From: CAXXXW01 sp963665555
Lineage (GTDB): Bacteria; Pseudomonadota; Alphaproteobacteria; Thalassobaculales; Thalassobaculaceae
NCBI GenBank assembly: GCA_963665555.2
Contig: OY762308.1
Location: 1,302,001-1,366,000 of the forward strand
Direction of reading: 5' to 3'
Length of the DNA: 64,000 nt
The translations under genes were made by a program, and so were the position numbers. Position 1 is the stretch's first letter. Each line of letters starts with the position of its first letter. Below the pieces are notes generated by a model that saw nothing but the letters and a program-made list of their open reading frames with translations, searched no databases and had not been told where the DNA came from. Shown here piece by piece: positions 52,787 through 61,190 of this stretch.

Positions 52787-53497
52787 ATGGGCGGACTTGC
52801 GGACAGGACGGTCCTGGTGACCGGCGCGGCGGGCAACCTCGGCCGCGCGGTGGCGGCGGGGGCGCTCGCGGCCGGCGCGAATGTCGCGCTGACGGACCGT
52901 TCCCTCGACTTCCTCCAGGCCCGCTTCGCGGAGGACGGGCGGACGGCGCTGTTCGAGACCCCGGACCTCTCGGACGACGCGGCGGCGGGCGGGCTGGTCG
53001 CGCGGACGGTGGAGCGGTTCGGGCGGCTGGACGCGGCGATCTCGACCGTCGGCGGCTTCGCCTTCGCCAACGTCGCCGACGACAGCCGCGCCACCTGGGA
53101 GCGCATGGCGATGCTCAACGTCTACACCGCGCTGGCGGTGAGCCGGGCCGCGCTGCCGGCGCTGAAGGCGGCCGGCGGCGGGGCGATCGTGCTGGTCGGC
53201 GCGGCGGCGGGCCTCAGGGCGCCGGCCGGGGTCGCCGCCTACGCCGCCTCGAAATCGGCCGTCATGCGGCTCGCCGAGAGCCTCGCCGAGGAATGCCGGG
53301 CCGACGGGGTGCGGGTGAACTGCGTGCTGCCCACGACCATGGACACGCCGGAGAACCGCGCCGCCATGCCGGACGCGGACCGGAGCGGCTGGGTCTCGCC
53401 GGAAAGCATCGCCGACACGATGCTGTTCCTGGCCTCGGACGCGGCGCGCGCGGTCACCGGCGCGCTGGTCCCTGTCTCCGGGGCCGGAAAGGGCTGA
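52787..53497 (+). CDS. Short-chain dehydrogenase/reductase at the head of the ferric-reductase/Rieske module
   Basis: The 236-residue SDR has TVLVTGAAGNLGRAVAAG, with Asn in place of the usual Gly-Ile, and the catalytic region GVAAYAASKSAVMRLAE. The fold is complete, but the NNAG stretch reads ISTVGGFAF, so cofactor and catalytic assignment are less certain than for the other SDRs here. GGGAGC lies upstream of the ATG at 52787. Only 4 bases separate it from the small membrane gene at 53502, so it may be the first gene of that operon. Confidence 0.87.
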   Translation: MGGLADRTVLVTGAAGNLGRAVAAGALAAGANVALTDRSLDFLQARFAEDGRTALFETPDLSDDAAAGGLVARTVERFGRLDAAISTVGGFAFANVADDSRATWERMAMLNVYTALAVSRAALPALKAAGGGAIVLVGAAAGLRAPAGVAAYAASKSAVMRLAESLAEECRADGVRVNCVLPTTMDTPENRAAMPDADRSGWVSPESIADTMLFLASDAARAVTGALVPVSGAGKG

Positions 53498-53501
53498 GGC
53501 C

Positions 53502-53735
53502 GTGTTCCGCGCCGACGCCGTCGCCGCCGCCGAGGCCGCGCTGGCCTGGGCGCAGTACTACCTGTGGTTCGGGCTGGCCTTCGCGCTCGTCTTCCTCGTT
53601 TTCGGCGTCGAGCGGGTGGCGCCGGGCGCGCGCGGGTCCTACCTTTTCCGGCTGGTCGTGCTGCCCGGCGCGGCGGGGCTGTGGCCGCTGGTGCTGTGGC
53701 GCTGGATCGTCCTGTCGCGGAGGGACCGGGAATGA
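53502..53735 (+). CDS. Small two-helix membrane protein of the ferric-reductase/Rieske module
   Basis: The 77-residue protein starts at GTG (53502). It has two membrane segments, about 20-36 (YLWFGLAFALVFLVFGV) and 48-68 (FRLVVLPGAAGLWPLVLWRW), and ends in a basic tail. No known family recognised. It overlaps the next gene by ATGA. A structural subunit of a membrane redox complex is suggested only by position. Confidence 0.72.
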   Translation: MFRADAVAAAEAALAWAQYYLWFGLAFALVFLVFGVERVAPGARGSYLFRLVVLPGAAGLWPLVLWRWIVLSRRDRE

Positions 53736-53875
53736 AGGCGGCGCATCGCAGGATGCATTTCCGGGCCTGGATCGCGCTGGCGGCGCTGCTGGCGCTGGGG
53801 TTCGGGGCCGGGCTGGCGATGAAGCAGACGAAGCCGGTCGAACCCGGCGCCTTTCCGGCCGAGGCCGCGCGATGA
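53732..53875 (+). CDS. 47-residue single-helix membrane protein of the module
   Basis: MKAAHRRMHFRAWIALAALL begins a single-span protein with its helix at about 12-30 and a short polar C-terminal part. It overlaps both neighbours by ATGA, strong evidence that it is translated even though it is tiny. Function unknown. Confidence 0.65.
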   Translation: MKAAHRRMHFRAWIALAALLALGFGAGLAMKQTKPVEPGAFPAEAAR

Positions 53876-54945
53876 CCGTCGCCTACCGCCCGGTCCAGTG
53901 GAACCGCTACAAGCTCGCCTACGACGCCGCGCTGGCGGCCGGGATCGCCGTCTACATCCTGCTGTTCCTGCGGTTCGCGCCCGGCTGGCTCGACGTGCCC
54001 CGGATCGGCGGGGCGGAGCTGCGGATGCGCGCCTTCGGCTCCTGCGCCTATATCCTGCTGCACTTCGTTCTCGTCATCGGCCCGCTGGCGCGGCTGGACC
54101 GCCGGTTCCTGCCGCTGTTGTACAACCGCCGGCATTTCGGCGTCGCCCTGTTCGTCGTCGCGCTGGCCCATGCCTGGCAGGCGATCGGCTGGTATCAGGC
54201 GTTCAGCCCGGTGGACCGCTACGCGGCCGTGCTGGCCGCCAATTCCAACATCGCGTCCTTCGTCGGCTTCCCCATCGAGTATCTCGGCCTCGCGGCGCTG
54301 GCGATCCTGTTCGCCATGGCGGCGACGAGCCACGATTTCTGGCTCGACTTCCTCGGCGCGCCGGTCTGGAAGGCGCTGCACATGGCGGTGTACGCCGCCT
54401 ACGGGCTGCTGGTCATGCATGTGACGCTGGGCCTGCTGCAGAGCGAGCGGAGCCTCGTCTATCCGGCGCTGGTCGGGGCCGGCGCGGCGATCGTCGCCGG
54501 CCTGCACCTCGCGGCCGCGCTCAGGGAGCACCGGGCGGACCTGCGGAGCCGTTCCGGCGCGCCGCGGCAAGTCGCCGGCGACGACACGCCGTGGATCGTC
54601 GCGGCGCGCGTCGCGGACCTGGCCGACGGGCGGGGCGTCGCCGCCCTCCTGCCGGACGGGGAGCGCGCGGCGGTGTTCCGCCACGGCCGGAAAATCTCCG
54701 CGCTCTCGAACGCCTGCCGGCACCAGAACGGCCCCCTGTCCGAGGGCCGCGTTCTCGACGGCTGCGTCACCTGCCCGTGGCACGGCTACCAGTACGACCC
54801 GGAGACCGGCCGCGCGCCGCCGCCCTTCACGGAGACGGTTCCCACCTTCCGGGTGCGCCGCGACGGCGCCCTCGTGCTGCTGGACCCGCGCCCGCTGCCC
54901 CCCGGAACGCGGACCGAGCCGATCGTCCTGGAGGCGGGCGAATGA
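53872..54945 (+). CDS. Ferric-reductase-like transmembrane domain fused to a Rieske domain
   Basis: The 357-residue protein has about six membrane helices in residues 15-220, with candidate heme ligands His64 (YILLHFVLVIG), His100 (ALAHAWQ), His170 (ALHMAVY) and His183 (VMHVTLG). A soluble Rieske domain (about 240-345) follows, with Cys282-x-His284 in ACRHQNGPL and Cys301-x2-His304 in CPWHGYQYDP. So electrons can pass between membrane heme b and a [2Fe-2S] cluster in one chain. No FAD/NADPH domain is present, so it is not a complete ferric reductase. It overlaps both neighbours by ATGA. Partner and substrate unknown. Confidence 0.85.
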   Translation: MTVAYRPVQWNRYKLAYDAALAAGIAVYILLFLRFAPGWLDVPRIGGAELRMRAFGSCAYILLHFVLVIGPLARLDRRFLPLLYNRRHFGVALFVVALAHAWQAIGWYQAFSPVDRYAAVLAANSNIASFVGFPIEYLGLAALAILFAMAATSHDFWLDFLGAPVWKALHMAVYAAYGLLVMHVTLGLLQSERSLVYPALVGAGAAIVAGLHLAAALREHRADLRSRSGAPRQVAGDDTPWIVAARVADLADGRGVAALLPDGERAAVFRHGRKISALSNACRHQNGPLSEGRVLDGCVTCPWHGYQYDPETGRAPPPFTETVPTFRVRRDGALVLLDPRPLPPGTRTEPIVLEAGE

Positions 54946-55733
54946 GCGCGCGGGAGACTCCGGGCCGGGGGGCGGCCGCCTCGGCCTTCTTCGTCGGCTA
55001 CCTGCCGACGCCCCGGCCGCTCGCCGTGTTCGTCGCGCTGGCGGCGGCCGCGATGGCGGGGATCGGCGTCGGGGCCGGCCTCGCGCTCGCGCTCGCGCAG
55101 CAGGACCACGGCAAGGGCCGCTTCGCCTTCGACCTGGGCTACCAGAGCCTTGCCGGCGTGGTCCAGGCGCGCCCCTACCCGGTGCTGCGCCTGCCGCCGG
55201 GGCCGGACGGCGAGGGTCCGCGGACGATCGTGCTGTCCGGCCGGGGCAAGCGCGGCGTGTTCCCCCGCGCCGCCGAACTCGACGGCGAGCGGGCCGATGT
55301 CGGCGGCGTGTTCGTTATCCGCGACGGCGCGCGGCTGCTCCAGGTCGGCGGGCGGGTCGGGATGCGCCCGGCGAAGGAGCCGGCGGCGCTGGAGGGCTTC
55401 GCGCCGGCGCCGGACGTCCCGCTGGGGCGGTTCCGGCTGCGCGGCGAGATCCTCGATTCGAAATGCTATCTCGGCGCGATGCGGCCGGGGCGCGGCAAGG
55501 TCCACATGTCCTGCGCCGGGCTGTGCCTGATGGGCGGCATTCCGCCGATGTTCGCCGTGTACCGCGACGGCCGCCCGCCCGACCTGCTGCTGCTCGCCGG
55601 GCCGGACGGCGGGCCGATCCCGGAGGACATGCTGGACAGCGTCTCGCTCTATGTCGCCCTGGAGGGCGAGGTGTCGCGGCGCGACGACCTGCTCGTCTTC
55701 CGCGTCGACCCGGCGAGCCTTGAGGCGCTGTGA
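54942..55733 (+). CDS. Membrane-anchored protein with conserved Cys/His signature, unknown
   Basis: The 263-residue protein has one membrane helix (about 27-52, LAVFVALAAAAMAGIGVGAGL), then a beta-rich extracytoplasmic domain. Its clearest feature is DSKCYLGAM, Cys175, followed by His188 and then SCAGLCLMGGIPPMF with Cys191 and Cys195. This Cys-x15-Cys-x3-Cys plus His set could bind metal or form a disulfide. Family not identified. Follows the ferric-reductase/Rieske gene by ATGA overlap and precedes a two-helix protein by one base. Confidence 0.78.
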   Translation: MSARETPGRGAAASAFFVGYLPTPRPLAVFVALAAAAMAGIGVGAGLALALAQQDHGKGRFAFDLGYQSLAGVVQARPYPVLRLPPGPDGEGPRTIVLSGRGKRGVFPRAAELDGERADVGGVFVIRDGARLLQVGGRVGMRPAKEPAALEGFAPAPDVPLGRFRLRGEILDSKCYLGAMRPGRGKVHMSCAGLCLMGGIPPMFAVYRDGRPPDLLLLAGPDGGPIPEDMLDSVSLYVALEGEVSRRDDLLVFRVDPASLEAL

Positions 55734-55734
55734 G

Positions 55735-55974
55735 ATGGCGGGGGCGGGCCGCCGGCTGCTGGGCCTCGCCTGGGCCGCCGCCGCGGGCGCCGGGCTGTGG
55801 CTGCTCTGGCCCGAGGCGCGCGGCCTGCTGAAGGGGACCTGGCTCAACGACCTGCGGTTCCCGGCGGCGCTGGTCTACGCCTGTTTCGGCCTCTGGATCG
55901 CGGAGCGGATTTGGGCCATGATCGCTGCCCGGTTCGCGGGCGGACGCGCCCCGGACGCGGGAGGACAGCCCTAG
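55735..55974 (+). CDS. Small two-helix membrane protein, last gene of the module
   Basis: The 79-residue protein has membrane segments at about 6-25 (RLLGLAWAAAAGAGLWLLW) and 42-62 (PAALVYACFGLWIAERIW). Start ATG at 55735, one base after the upstream stop. It resembles the 77-residue protein at the front of the module in layout but not clearly in sequence. Function unknown. Confidence 0.7.
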   Translation: MAGAGRRLLGLAWAAAAGAGLWLLWPEARGLLKGTWLNDLRFPAALVYACFGLWIAERIWAMIAARFAGGRAPDAGGQP

Positions 55975-55987
55975 CAGGAGTTCCGCG

Positions 55988-57025
55988 ATGCCCGTGACGA
56001 GCACCCAGGTGCGCCTCGCCGCCCGCCCGGTCGGCGATCCCAAGGAAAGCGATTTCGAGATCGCCCAAGTCGAGCTTCCCGATCCCGGCGACGGCGAAAT
56101 GCTGTGCCGGACGATCTACCAGTCGCTCGACCCCTACATGCGCGGCCGGATGGACGACGCGAAATCCTACGCGCCCTCGGTGCCGGTCGGCGGCGTGATG
56201 GAGGCCGGGACGGTCTGCGAGGTCGTGGAGTCGCGCAACGCGCGGTTCCGGGCCGGCGACATCGTCTCCAGCCGGTTCGGCTGGCAAACCCACGCGATCA
56301 GCGACGGCGCCGGCGTGCGCAAGGTCGATCCCGCCGCCGCGCCGATCTCCACCGCGCTCGGCGTGCTGGGGATGCCGGGGCTGACGGCCTATGTCGGCCT
56401 GCTCGACATCGGCGAGCCGAAGGAGGGCGAGACGGTGGTCGTCGCCGCCGCTTCGGGCGCGGTCGGCGCCGTGGTCGGGCAGATCGCCAAGATCAAGGGC
56501 TGCCGCGTCGTCGGCGTCGCCGGCGGGCCGGAGAAATGCGCCTATGTCGCCGGCGAACTCGGCTTCGACGCCTGTCTCGACCGCCGCTCGGACACGCTGG
56601 CGCGCGACCTCGCGGCGGCCTGCCCCAACGGGATCGATGTGTATTTCGAGAATGTCGGCGGCGCGGTGTTCGACGCGGTGTTCCCGCTGCTCAACCCCTT
56701 CGCGCGGCTGCCGATCTGCGGCCTGATCGCGCGCTACAGCCATGTCGGCGGGTTTCCGGGGCCGGACGAACTGCCCCGCCTGATGCGCTCGACGCTCACC
56801 AACCGACTGAAAATCCAGGGCTTCATCGTCTCGGACCCGCAACGCTGGAGCCGCTTCCCCGACTTCCACCGCGACATGGCCGGGTGGATCGCCGAGGGGC
56901 GGCTGAAGTACCGGGAGGATTTCGTCGACGGCATCGAGAACGCGCCGTCGGCCTTCATGGGGCTGCTGAAGGGCGAGAACTTCGGCAAGCTCGTCGTGCG
57001 CGTTTCGGAGGACCCGACCCAATGA
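55988..57025 (+). CDS. NADP-dependent MDR oxidoreductase (PTGR/CurA-like)
   Basis: The 345-residue enzyme is of the zinc-free prostaglandin-reductase/leukotriene-dehydrogenase group. Seen: YQSLDPYMRGRMDD, GMPGLTAYVGLLDIGEPK, VVVAAASGAVGAVVGQIAK (nucleotide motif) and VDVYFENVGG-type IDVYFENVGG. Such enzymes reduce activated double bonds. It overlaps the MaoC-type dehydratase gene by ATGA, so both likely act on the same intermediate. Confidence 0.92.
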   Translation: MPVTSTQVRLAARPVGDPKESDFEIAQVELPDPGDGEMLCRTIYQSLDPYMRGRMDDAKSYAPSVPVGGVMEAGTVCEVVESRNARFRAGDIVSSRFGWQTHAISDGAGVRKVDPAAAPISTALGVLGMPGLTAYVGLLDIGEPKEGETVVVAAASGAVGAVVGQIAKIKGCRVVGVAGGPEKCAYVAGELGFDACLDRRSDTLARDLAAACPNGIDVYFENVGGAVFDAVFPLLNPFARLPICGLIARYSHVGGFPGPDELPRLMRSTLTNRLKIQGFIVSDPQRWSRFPDFHRDMAGWIAEGRLKYREDFVDGIENAPSAFMGLLKGENFGKLVVRVSEDPTQ

Positions 57026-57510
57026 ACGACACCATGGCGGACGCGGCGGAAAAGCGCCGTTTCGAGAGTTTCGAGGCCCTGCAAGCCGAAATCGGCAAGG
57101 AGCTCGGCGTGAGCGGCTGGATGCCGGTGGAGCAGGACCGGATCGACCGCTTCGCCGAGGCGACCGGCGACCGCCAGTGGATCCATGTCGATGTGGAGCG
57201 GGCGCGGCGCGAGTCGCCCTACGGCGCGCCGATCGCGCATGGGCACCTCACGCTGTCGCTGGTGCCGCGGCTGATCTCCGGCACGGTCGAGTACCTGCCG
57301 CGCACCGCCGGCATCAATTACGGGCTGGACCGGGCGCGCTTCATGTCGCCGGTGAAGGCGGGCGCGCGCATCCGGGGGCGGGTGCGGCTGAAATCGGCCG
57401 ACCGGATCGACGGGAAGACGGTCAAGGTCTGCTACAGCACCACGGTGGAGATCGAGGGCGAGGCGAAGCCGGCCTGCGTGGCCGACACGATCGCGCTCTA
57501 CCTGAACTGA
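57022..57510 (+). CDS. MaoC-family dehydratase
   Basis: The 162-residue hotdog-fold (R)-hydratase has the motif FAEATGDRQWIHVDVERA with the catalytic Asp and His, then GAPIAHGHLTLSLVPRL. It hydrates or dehydrates enoyl-CoA-like substrates. It pairs with the upstream MDR reductase, whose stop overlaps its start. Closest use is in fatty-acid or polyhydroxyalkanoate metabolism, but the substrate is not fixed. Confidence 0.92.
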   Translation: MNDTMADAAEKRRFESFEALQAEIGKELGVSGWMPVEQDRIDRFAEATGDRQWIHVDVERARRESPYGAPIAHGHLTLSLVPRLISGTVEYLPRTAGINYGLDRARFMSPVKAGARIRGRVRLKSADRIDGKTVKVCYSTTVEIEGEAKPACVADTIALYLN

Positions 57511-57538
57511 CGGGCGCCGGGCGCGGCGGCGATTCGTT

Positions 57539-57566
57539 CTTGCGCGGCGCGCGCGGCGGGTCTAGG
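57539..57566 (+). promoter_or_regulatory. Candidate promoter of tRNA-Cys
   Basis: CTTGCG (57539-57544) and TCTAGG (57561-57566), 16 bases apart, end 14 bases before the tRNA. The -10 is poor; the TTGC start of the -35 matches the other two tRNA promoters here. Confidence 0.4.
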
Positions 57567-57580
57567 GATGGCGCCCCGGC

Positions 57581-57654
57581 GGTCCGGTGGCAGAGTGGTT
57601 ATGCAGAGGACTGCAAATCCTTGCACGTCGGTTCGATTCCGGCCCGGACCTCCA
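57581..57654 (+). tRNA. tRNA-Cys (GCA)
   Basis: Acceptor stem GGTCCGG/CCGGACC, anticodon loop CTGCAAA inside stem AGGA/TCCT (anticodon GCA), T-arm TTCGATT loop, discriminator T and encoded CCA. The overall sequence follows the known bacterial tRNA-Cys layout. Confidence 0.95.
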
Positions 57655-57685
57655 TCCCCCCGCCGCGCCGCGCCGCCGAAACGGT

Positions 57686-57714
57686 TTGCGCCGGCCGGGC
57701 GGCGGTGCTATAGG
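57686..57714 (+). promoter_or_regulatory. Promoter of tRNA-Asn
   Basis: TTGCGC (57686-57691) and TATAGG (57709-57714), 17 bases apart, stand 28 bases before the tRNA, as in the tRNA-Val promoter. Confidence 0.55.
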
Positions 57715-57742
57715 CGGGGCGCGCGCGAGGCGCGCCCGCCGA

Positions 57743-57817
57743 TCCCCGGTAGCTCAGCGGTAGAGCAAGCGGCTGTTAACCGCTTGGCCGGCGGTTCGAA
57801 TCCGTCCCGGGGAGCCA
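57743..57817 (+). tRNA. tRNA-Asn (GTT)
   Basis: Acceptor stem TCCCCGG/CCGGGGA, D-arm TAGCTCAGCGGTAGAGC, anticodon loop CTGTTAA in stem AGCGG/CCGCT (anticodon GTT), T-loop TTCGAAT, discriminator G and encoded CCA. Length 75 with CCA. Confidence 0.96.
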
Positions 57818-57822
57818 ATACG

Positions 57823-57856
57823 AACGGGGGTCCGGCCCAACGCCCGGACCCCCGTT
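57823..57856 (+). terminator. Hairpin terminator after tRNA-Asn
   Basis: A perfect 13-bp stem (57823-57835 with 57844-57856, AACGGGGGTCCGG paired to CCGGACCCCCGTT) with an 8-base loop starts 5 bases past the tRNA. The T run after it is short, but stem strength and place make a terminator very likely. Confidence 0.82.
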
Positions 57857-57926
57857 TCCATTCCGGGCCAGCGCGCGAACGCGGTCGGGACTGGACAAAG
57901 CGTGCGCCGAAGGCGATGCTCCGCAT

Positions 57927-59906
57927 ATGAGCTCCTACCTTCCGATCAACCTGGACGACCTCCTCCATAACCGAGGCGTGGAGTCGGAAAGGGTCGAGTT
58001 CAAGAAGTCGTGGGACGAGGTTAGCGTCGGTCCCCAAGTTCTGCGAACGATCTGCGCCTTCGCCAACGACCTCCACAATCTGAACGGCGGCTATGTCGTG
58101 CTCGGCGTCGCGGAACGGGACGGGCGGGCGATCCTTCCCCCCGAGGGCCTTTCGGAGAGCGACTCGGCGGCGGCGGAAAGCTGGATACGCGGTAATTGCA
58201 ACCGACTCGACCCGCCCTGCGCGCCGCTACTGTCGCGGGAGACGGTCGAAGGCCGTTCGATACTGGTCGTGTGGGCGCCGGCAAGCGATACGAAACCCCA
58301 TCGGGCGCCCAATCGCCATGGCCAACCGCGGTTCTGGGTGCGCGTGGGCTCGGAGACCGTGGACGCCGAACAGCGCGGCGATCTCGCAAGGCAACTGATC
58401 GACCAGACGGCGCGCGTGCCCTGGGACGACCGGCGCGCCCACGACGCCAGGGTCGAGGATTTGCGCGAGACGAAGGTTCGCGAATTTCTGCGGGATGTCG
58501 GAAGCGGCCTGATCGACGAACCGGACGGGCGGGAAATCTACCGGCGGATGCGGATCGTCGCGCGGGCCAACGGGCACGAGACGCCCCGCAATGTCGGCCT
58601 GCTTTTTTTCTCGAACTCCCCTGAACAGTGGTTCCGCGGAGCGTCGATCGAAGTGGTTCAATTCGCCGCGGACCGGGCCGGGGATGTGTTGGAGGAACGA
58701 ACCTTCCGCGGCGGTTTGGCGGACCAGCTTCGCGATTGCCTGAACTATCTCGAGAACCTTTCGGCGTCCCATTTGCAAAAACAACCGGACCGGAGCCAGG
58801 TGCGGGGCTGGGTTAGCTATCCGCTGCCGGCCCTGCGCGAAACGCTCGTGAATGCCCTGTACCATCGCGGTTACGACGCGGACCAGCCGGAGCCGGTGAA
58901 GGTCTATCTCCATCCCGACAGGATCGAGGTCATAAGCTATCCTGGGCCGGTCCCCGGTATCGAGACCGCCCACTTCGGAGCGGATGTTCGCGTTCCTCCC
59001 GAGCCGCCCGCTCGCAACCGCCGTATCGGCGAGTTTCTGAAGGAACTGAAGCTGGCCGAGGGCCGGCACACCGGGCTGCCGAAGGTGTTCCGGGCCATGG
59101 CGGAAAACGGTTCGCCGGCGCCCACCTTCGATTTCGACGAGACGCGCACCTGGTTCCGCGCAACCCTGCCCGCGCATCCCGAGTATGCGGCGCTGTTGGC
59201 CTTGCGCGACGCGGCCCACTTGCGGGCCTTGGGCCAGCACATGGAGGCCGCTCGCCGCATCGAGTCGGCCTGGACCGCGAACCCGGCTTCCGCGAATCTC
59301 GCCGTGGAAATGATTCGTTCCCATGCAAAAAACAACGATGTGGAAAAGGCCGAAGGTGTTTTCCAGAAATTCAACGATCGCGGTCCGCAAGCTAACGTCG
59401 CCGATGTCGCGAACGCGTTGATCGATGTGTTGTTCGAGGCCGGTTACGAAAGTCGGGCGCGTCGTATCCTGGAGCGCCATGGCTCTTCCCTGGTTGGGCA
59501 AGCCGCGATAGAAGCCGGGATTAGGGCCCGCCGTGTCCGGGATAACCGGAGCGCGCATCGCTACTTCCAACAAGCCGGCGACGCCGTACAGGGCGACCCA
59601 CGCGCTCTGCTCGAATTCGCGCGGGCAAAGCTCTACTTGGCCCAAAAACCCGCCCGGCGCGGGAGTCACGATGTGAGGCGGCGGCTTCTCGGAGAGGCGC
59701 GAAAGCTGTTGGAACGAGCCATCCAACTCGACGCTTCGCCGGCCGATCGGGCTTGGGCATGGTGCGAACTGGCGCGCGCCATGGATCGGCAAAACGTACC
59801 GACCGCCGAGGTCGAACGCGCGTATCGCAAGGCAATCGAGTTTTTGCCGGACGAACGGCGGTTCACGAGCGAGTTGAAGAGGCTAAGCCACCGCCGCCGC
59901 GGCTGA
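57927..59906 (+). CDS. Schlafen/AlbA_2-domain ATP-binding protein with TPR-like C-terminus
   Basis: The 659-residue protein has an N-terminal AlbA_2 (Schlafen AAA_4) domain, residues about 15-150 (ERVEFKKSWDE, TICAFANDLHNLNGGYVVLG, FWVRVGSETVDA). A central region with LPALRETLVNALYHRGY at 300-316 is the RecG-like/HATPase_c_4 element common in this family, and about 425-655 is a run of TPR-like helix pairs. Codon use is visibly less GC-biased than the neighbours, and it stands directly after a tRNA gene, both suggesting acquisition. Such proteins are annotated as transcriptional regulators, but Schlafen-type domains also occur in phage defence. Function here is unknown. Confidence 0.82.
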   Translation: MSSYLPINLDDLLHNRGVESERVEFKKSWDEVSVGPQVLRTICAFANDLHNLNGGYVVLGVAERDGRAILPPEGLSESDSAAAESWIRGNCNRLDPPCAPLLSRETVEGRSILVVWAPASDTKPHRAPNRHGQPRFWVRVGSETVDAEQRGDLARQLIDQTARVPWDDRRAHDARVEDLRETKVREFLRDVGSGLIDEPDGREIYRRMRIVARANGHETPRNVGLLFFSNSPEQWFRGASIEVVQFAADRAGDVLEERTFRGGLADQLRDCLNYLENLSASHLQKQPDRSQVRGWVSYPLPALRETLVNALYHRGYDADQPEPVKVYLHPDRIEVISYPGPVPGIETAHFGADVRVPPEPPARNRRIGEFLKELKLAEGRHTGLPKVFRAMAENGSPAPTFDFDETRTWFRATLPAHPEYAALLALRDAAHLRALGQHMEAARRIESAWTANPASANLAVEMIRSHAKNNDVEKAEGVFQKFNDRGPQANVADVANALIDVLFEAGYESRARRILERHGSSLVGQAAIEAGIRARRVRDNRSAHRYFQQAGDAVQGDPRALLEFARAKLYLAQKPARRGSHDVRRRLLGEARKLLERAIQLDASPADRAWAWCELARAMDRQNVPTAEVERAYRKAIEFLPDERRFTSELKRLSHRRRG

Positions 59907-59916
59907 TCCTCCGCCC

Positions 59917-61095
59917 CTACTCCGCCGCCTTCGCGGCGGCGGGAGCGCGGAAGTGGGGCATGACTTCTTCGGAGACGCGGCGGTACTGTTCCAGCATGAC
60001 GGCTTCCGGCGTGCCCATCGGGCAGGAGAGGTTGATGTGCTCCATGCCCGGATAGCGCTCCTCCAGCCGCTTCAGGTGGGCCACCAGCTGTTCGGAGGTG
60101 CCGGCGAACCAGGCGCCGAGGTCCATGAAGCGCTGGACGCGCGGCACGCCGGCCTCGTACCAGCCGCCGCGGCCCTGCGTCACCTTCACCTGCTCCGGCG
60201 TCAGGCCCGGCACGAAGCCGAGCGGACCGAACATCTTCACATGCTCCTCGTAGAGCGGCTCGATCTCGGCCAGCGCCTTCTCCGGCGTGTCGGCGATATG
60301 GGCGAAGAGGCCGACCGTCAGGTCCTCGCCCAGCTCCAGCTCCCGGCCGGCCCGCGCGGCGGCGTCGCGGTAGGCCTGGATCGGGCCGTCGGACATGGTG
60401 GCCGCGCCGCCGCCGACCGCGCCCTTGATGCCGTGGCGGATCATGAAGTCGAGGCCGCGCGGGTTGGCGCTCACCACCGGCTGCCAGCACTCGACCGGCA
60501 GGTTGACGGGGCGCGGCACCAGCGTGATTTCCTTCAGGTCGTAGCCGCGGTACGGCACTTCCGGCGGCAGCGTGTAATGCGTGCCCTTGTGCGAGAAGGA
60601 CTCCTCGTTGAACGCCTTGAAGAGGATCTCGACCTGCTCCTCGAACAGGTCGCGGTTGGCGGCCTGGTCCATCATCGGCGCGCCGAAGGTCTCGACCTCG
60701 CGGGTGTGGTAGCCGCGGCCGACGCCGAACACGGTGCGCCCCTTCGTCAGGATGTCGGCGGTCGCGAAATCCTCGGCCAGCCGCAGCGGGTGCCACATCG
60801 GCGTGATGTTGAAGCCGCAGCCGATCTTGAGCCGGGGCGTCGCGTGGGCCAGGTGCACCGCGATCATAAGGATGTTGGGCAGGACCTCGTAACCCTCGTG
60901 CTGGAAGTGGTGTTCGGCCAGCCACAGCATCTCGTAGCCGCATTCGTCCATCGTTTTGGCGATGTTCTCGGTCTTTTCGAACACGCCGGCCAGATGCTCG
61001 TTGCCGTAGCGCCGCTCGTTGGCCGGCGTCGCGTGCTGGCCGAGGTCCGGCAGGTCCACATGGCCGGCGTAGACGGTGGTGAATTTGTGGATCAT
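59917..61095 (-). CDS. LLM-class flavin-dependent monooxygenase (luciferase-like)
   Basis: The 392-residue TIM-barrel FMN enzyme has the bacterial-luciferase pattern MLWLAEHHFQHEGYEVLPN, then HPLRLAEDFATADILTKGR and GVGRGYHTREVETFG. It oxidises its substrate with O2 and reduced flavin from a separate reductase. Only 10 bases separate it from the convergent Schlafen-type gene. A gap of 95 bases separates it from the upstream SDR on the same strand. Substrate unknown. Confidence 0.9.
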   Translation of the reverse strand: MIHKFTTVYAGHVDLPDLGQHATPANERRYGNEHLAGVFEKTENIAKTMDECGYEMLWLAEHHFQHEGYEVLPNILMIAVHLAHATPRLKIGCGFNITPMWHPLRLAEDFATADILTKGRTVFGVGRGYHTREVETFGAPMMDQAANRDLFEEQVEILFKAFNEESFSHKGTHYTLPPEVPYRGYDLKEITLVPRPVNLPVECWQPVVSANPRGLDFMIRHGIKGAVGGGAATMSDGPIQAYRDAAARAGRELELGEDLTVGLFAHIADTPEKALAEIEPLYEEHVKMFGPLGFVPGLTPEQVKVTQGRGGWYEAGVPRVQRFMDLGAWFAGTSEQLVAHLKRLEERYPGMEHINLSCPMGTPEAVMLEQYRRVSEEVMPHFRAPAAAKAAE

Positions 61096-61190
61096 CGGGG
61101 CCTCCGGCGCCGCCTGTTTCGCTCTCGCGGCATTATCCGGCCCGCCGGCCCGCGCCGCAAGCCGGGCCGGCGGGCGATACGCCTCGCGGC

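Noticed and set aside
57743..59916. Integrative element at tRNA-Asn
   Set aside because: No integrase gene and no repeat of the tRNA 3' end is seen after the Schlafen-type gene; single-gene acquisition fits better.
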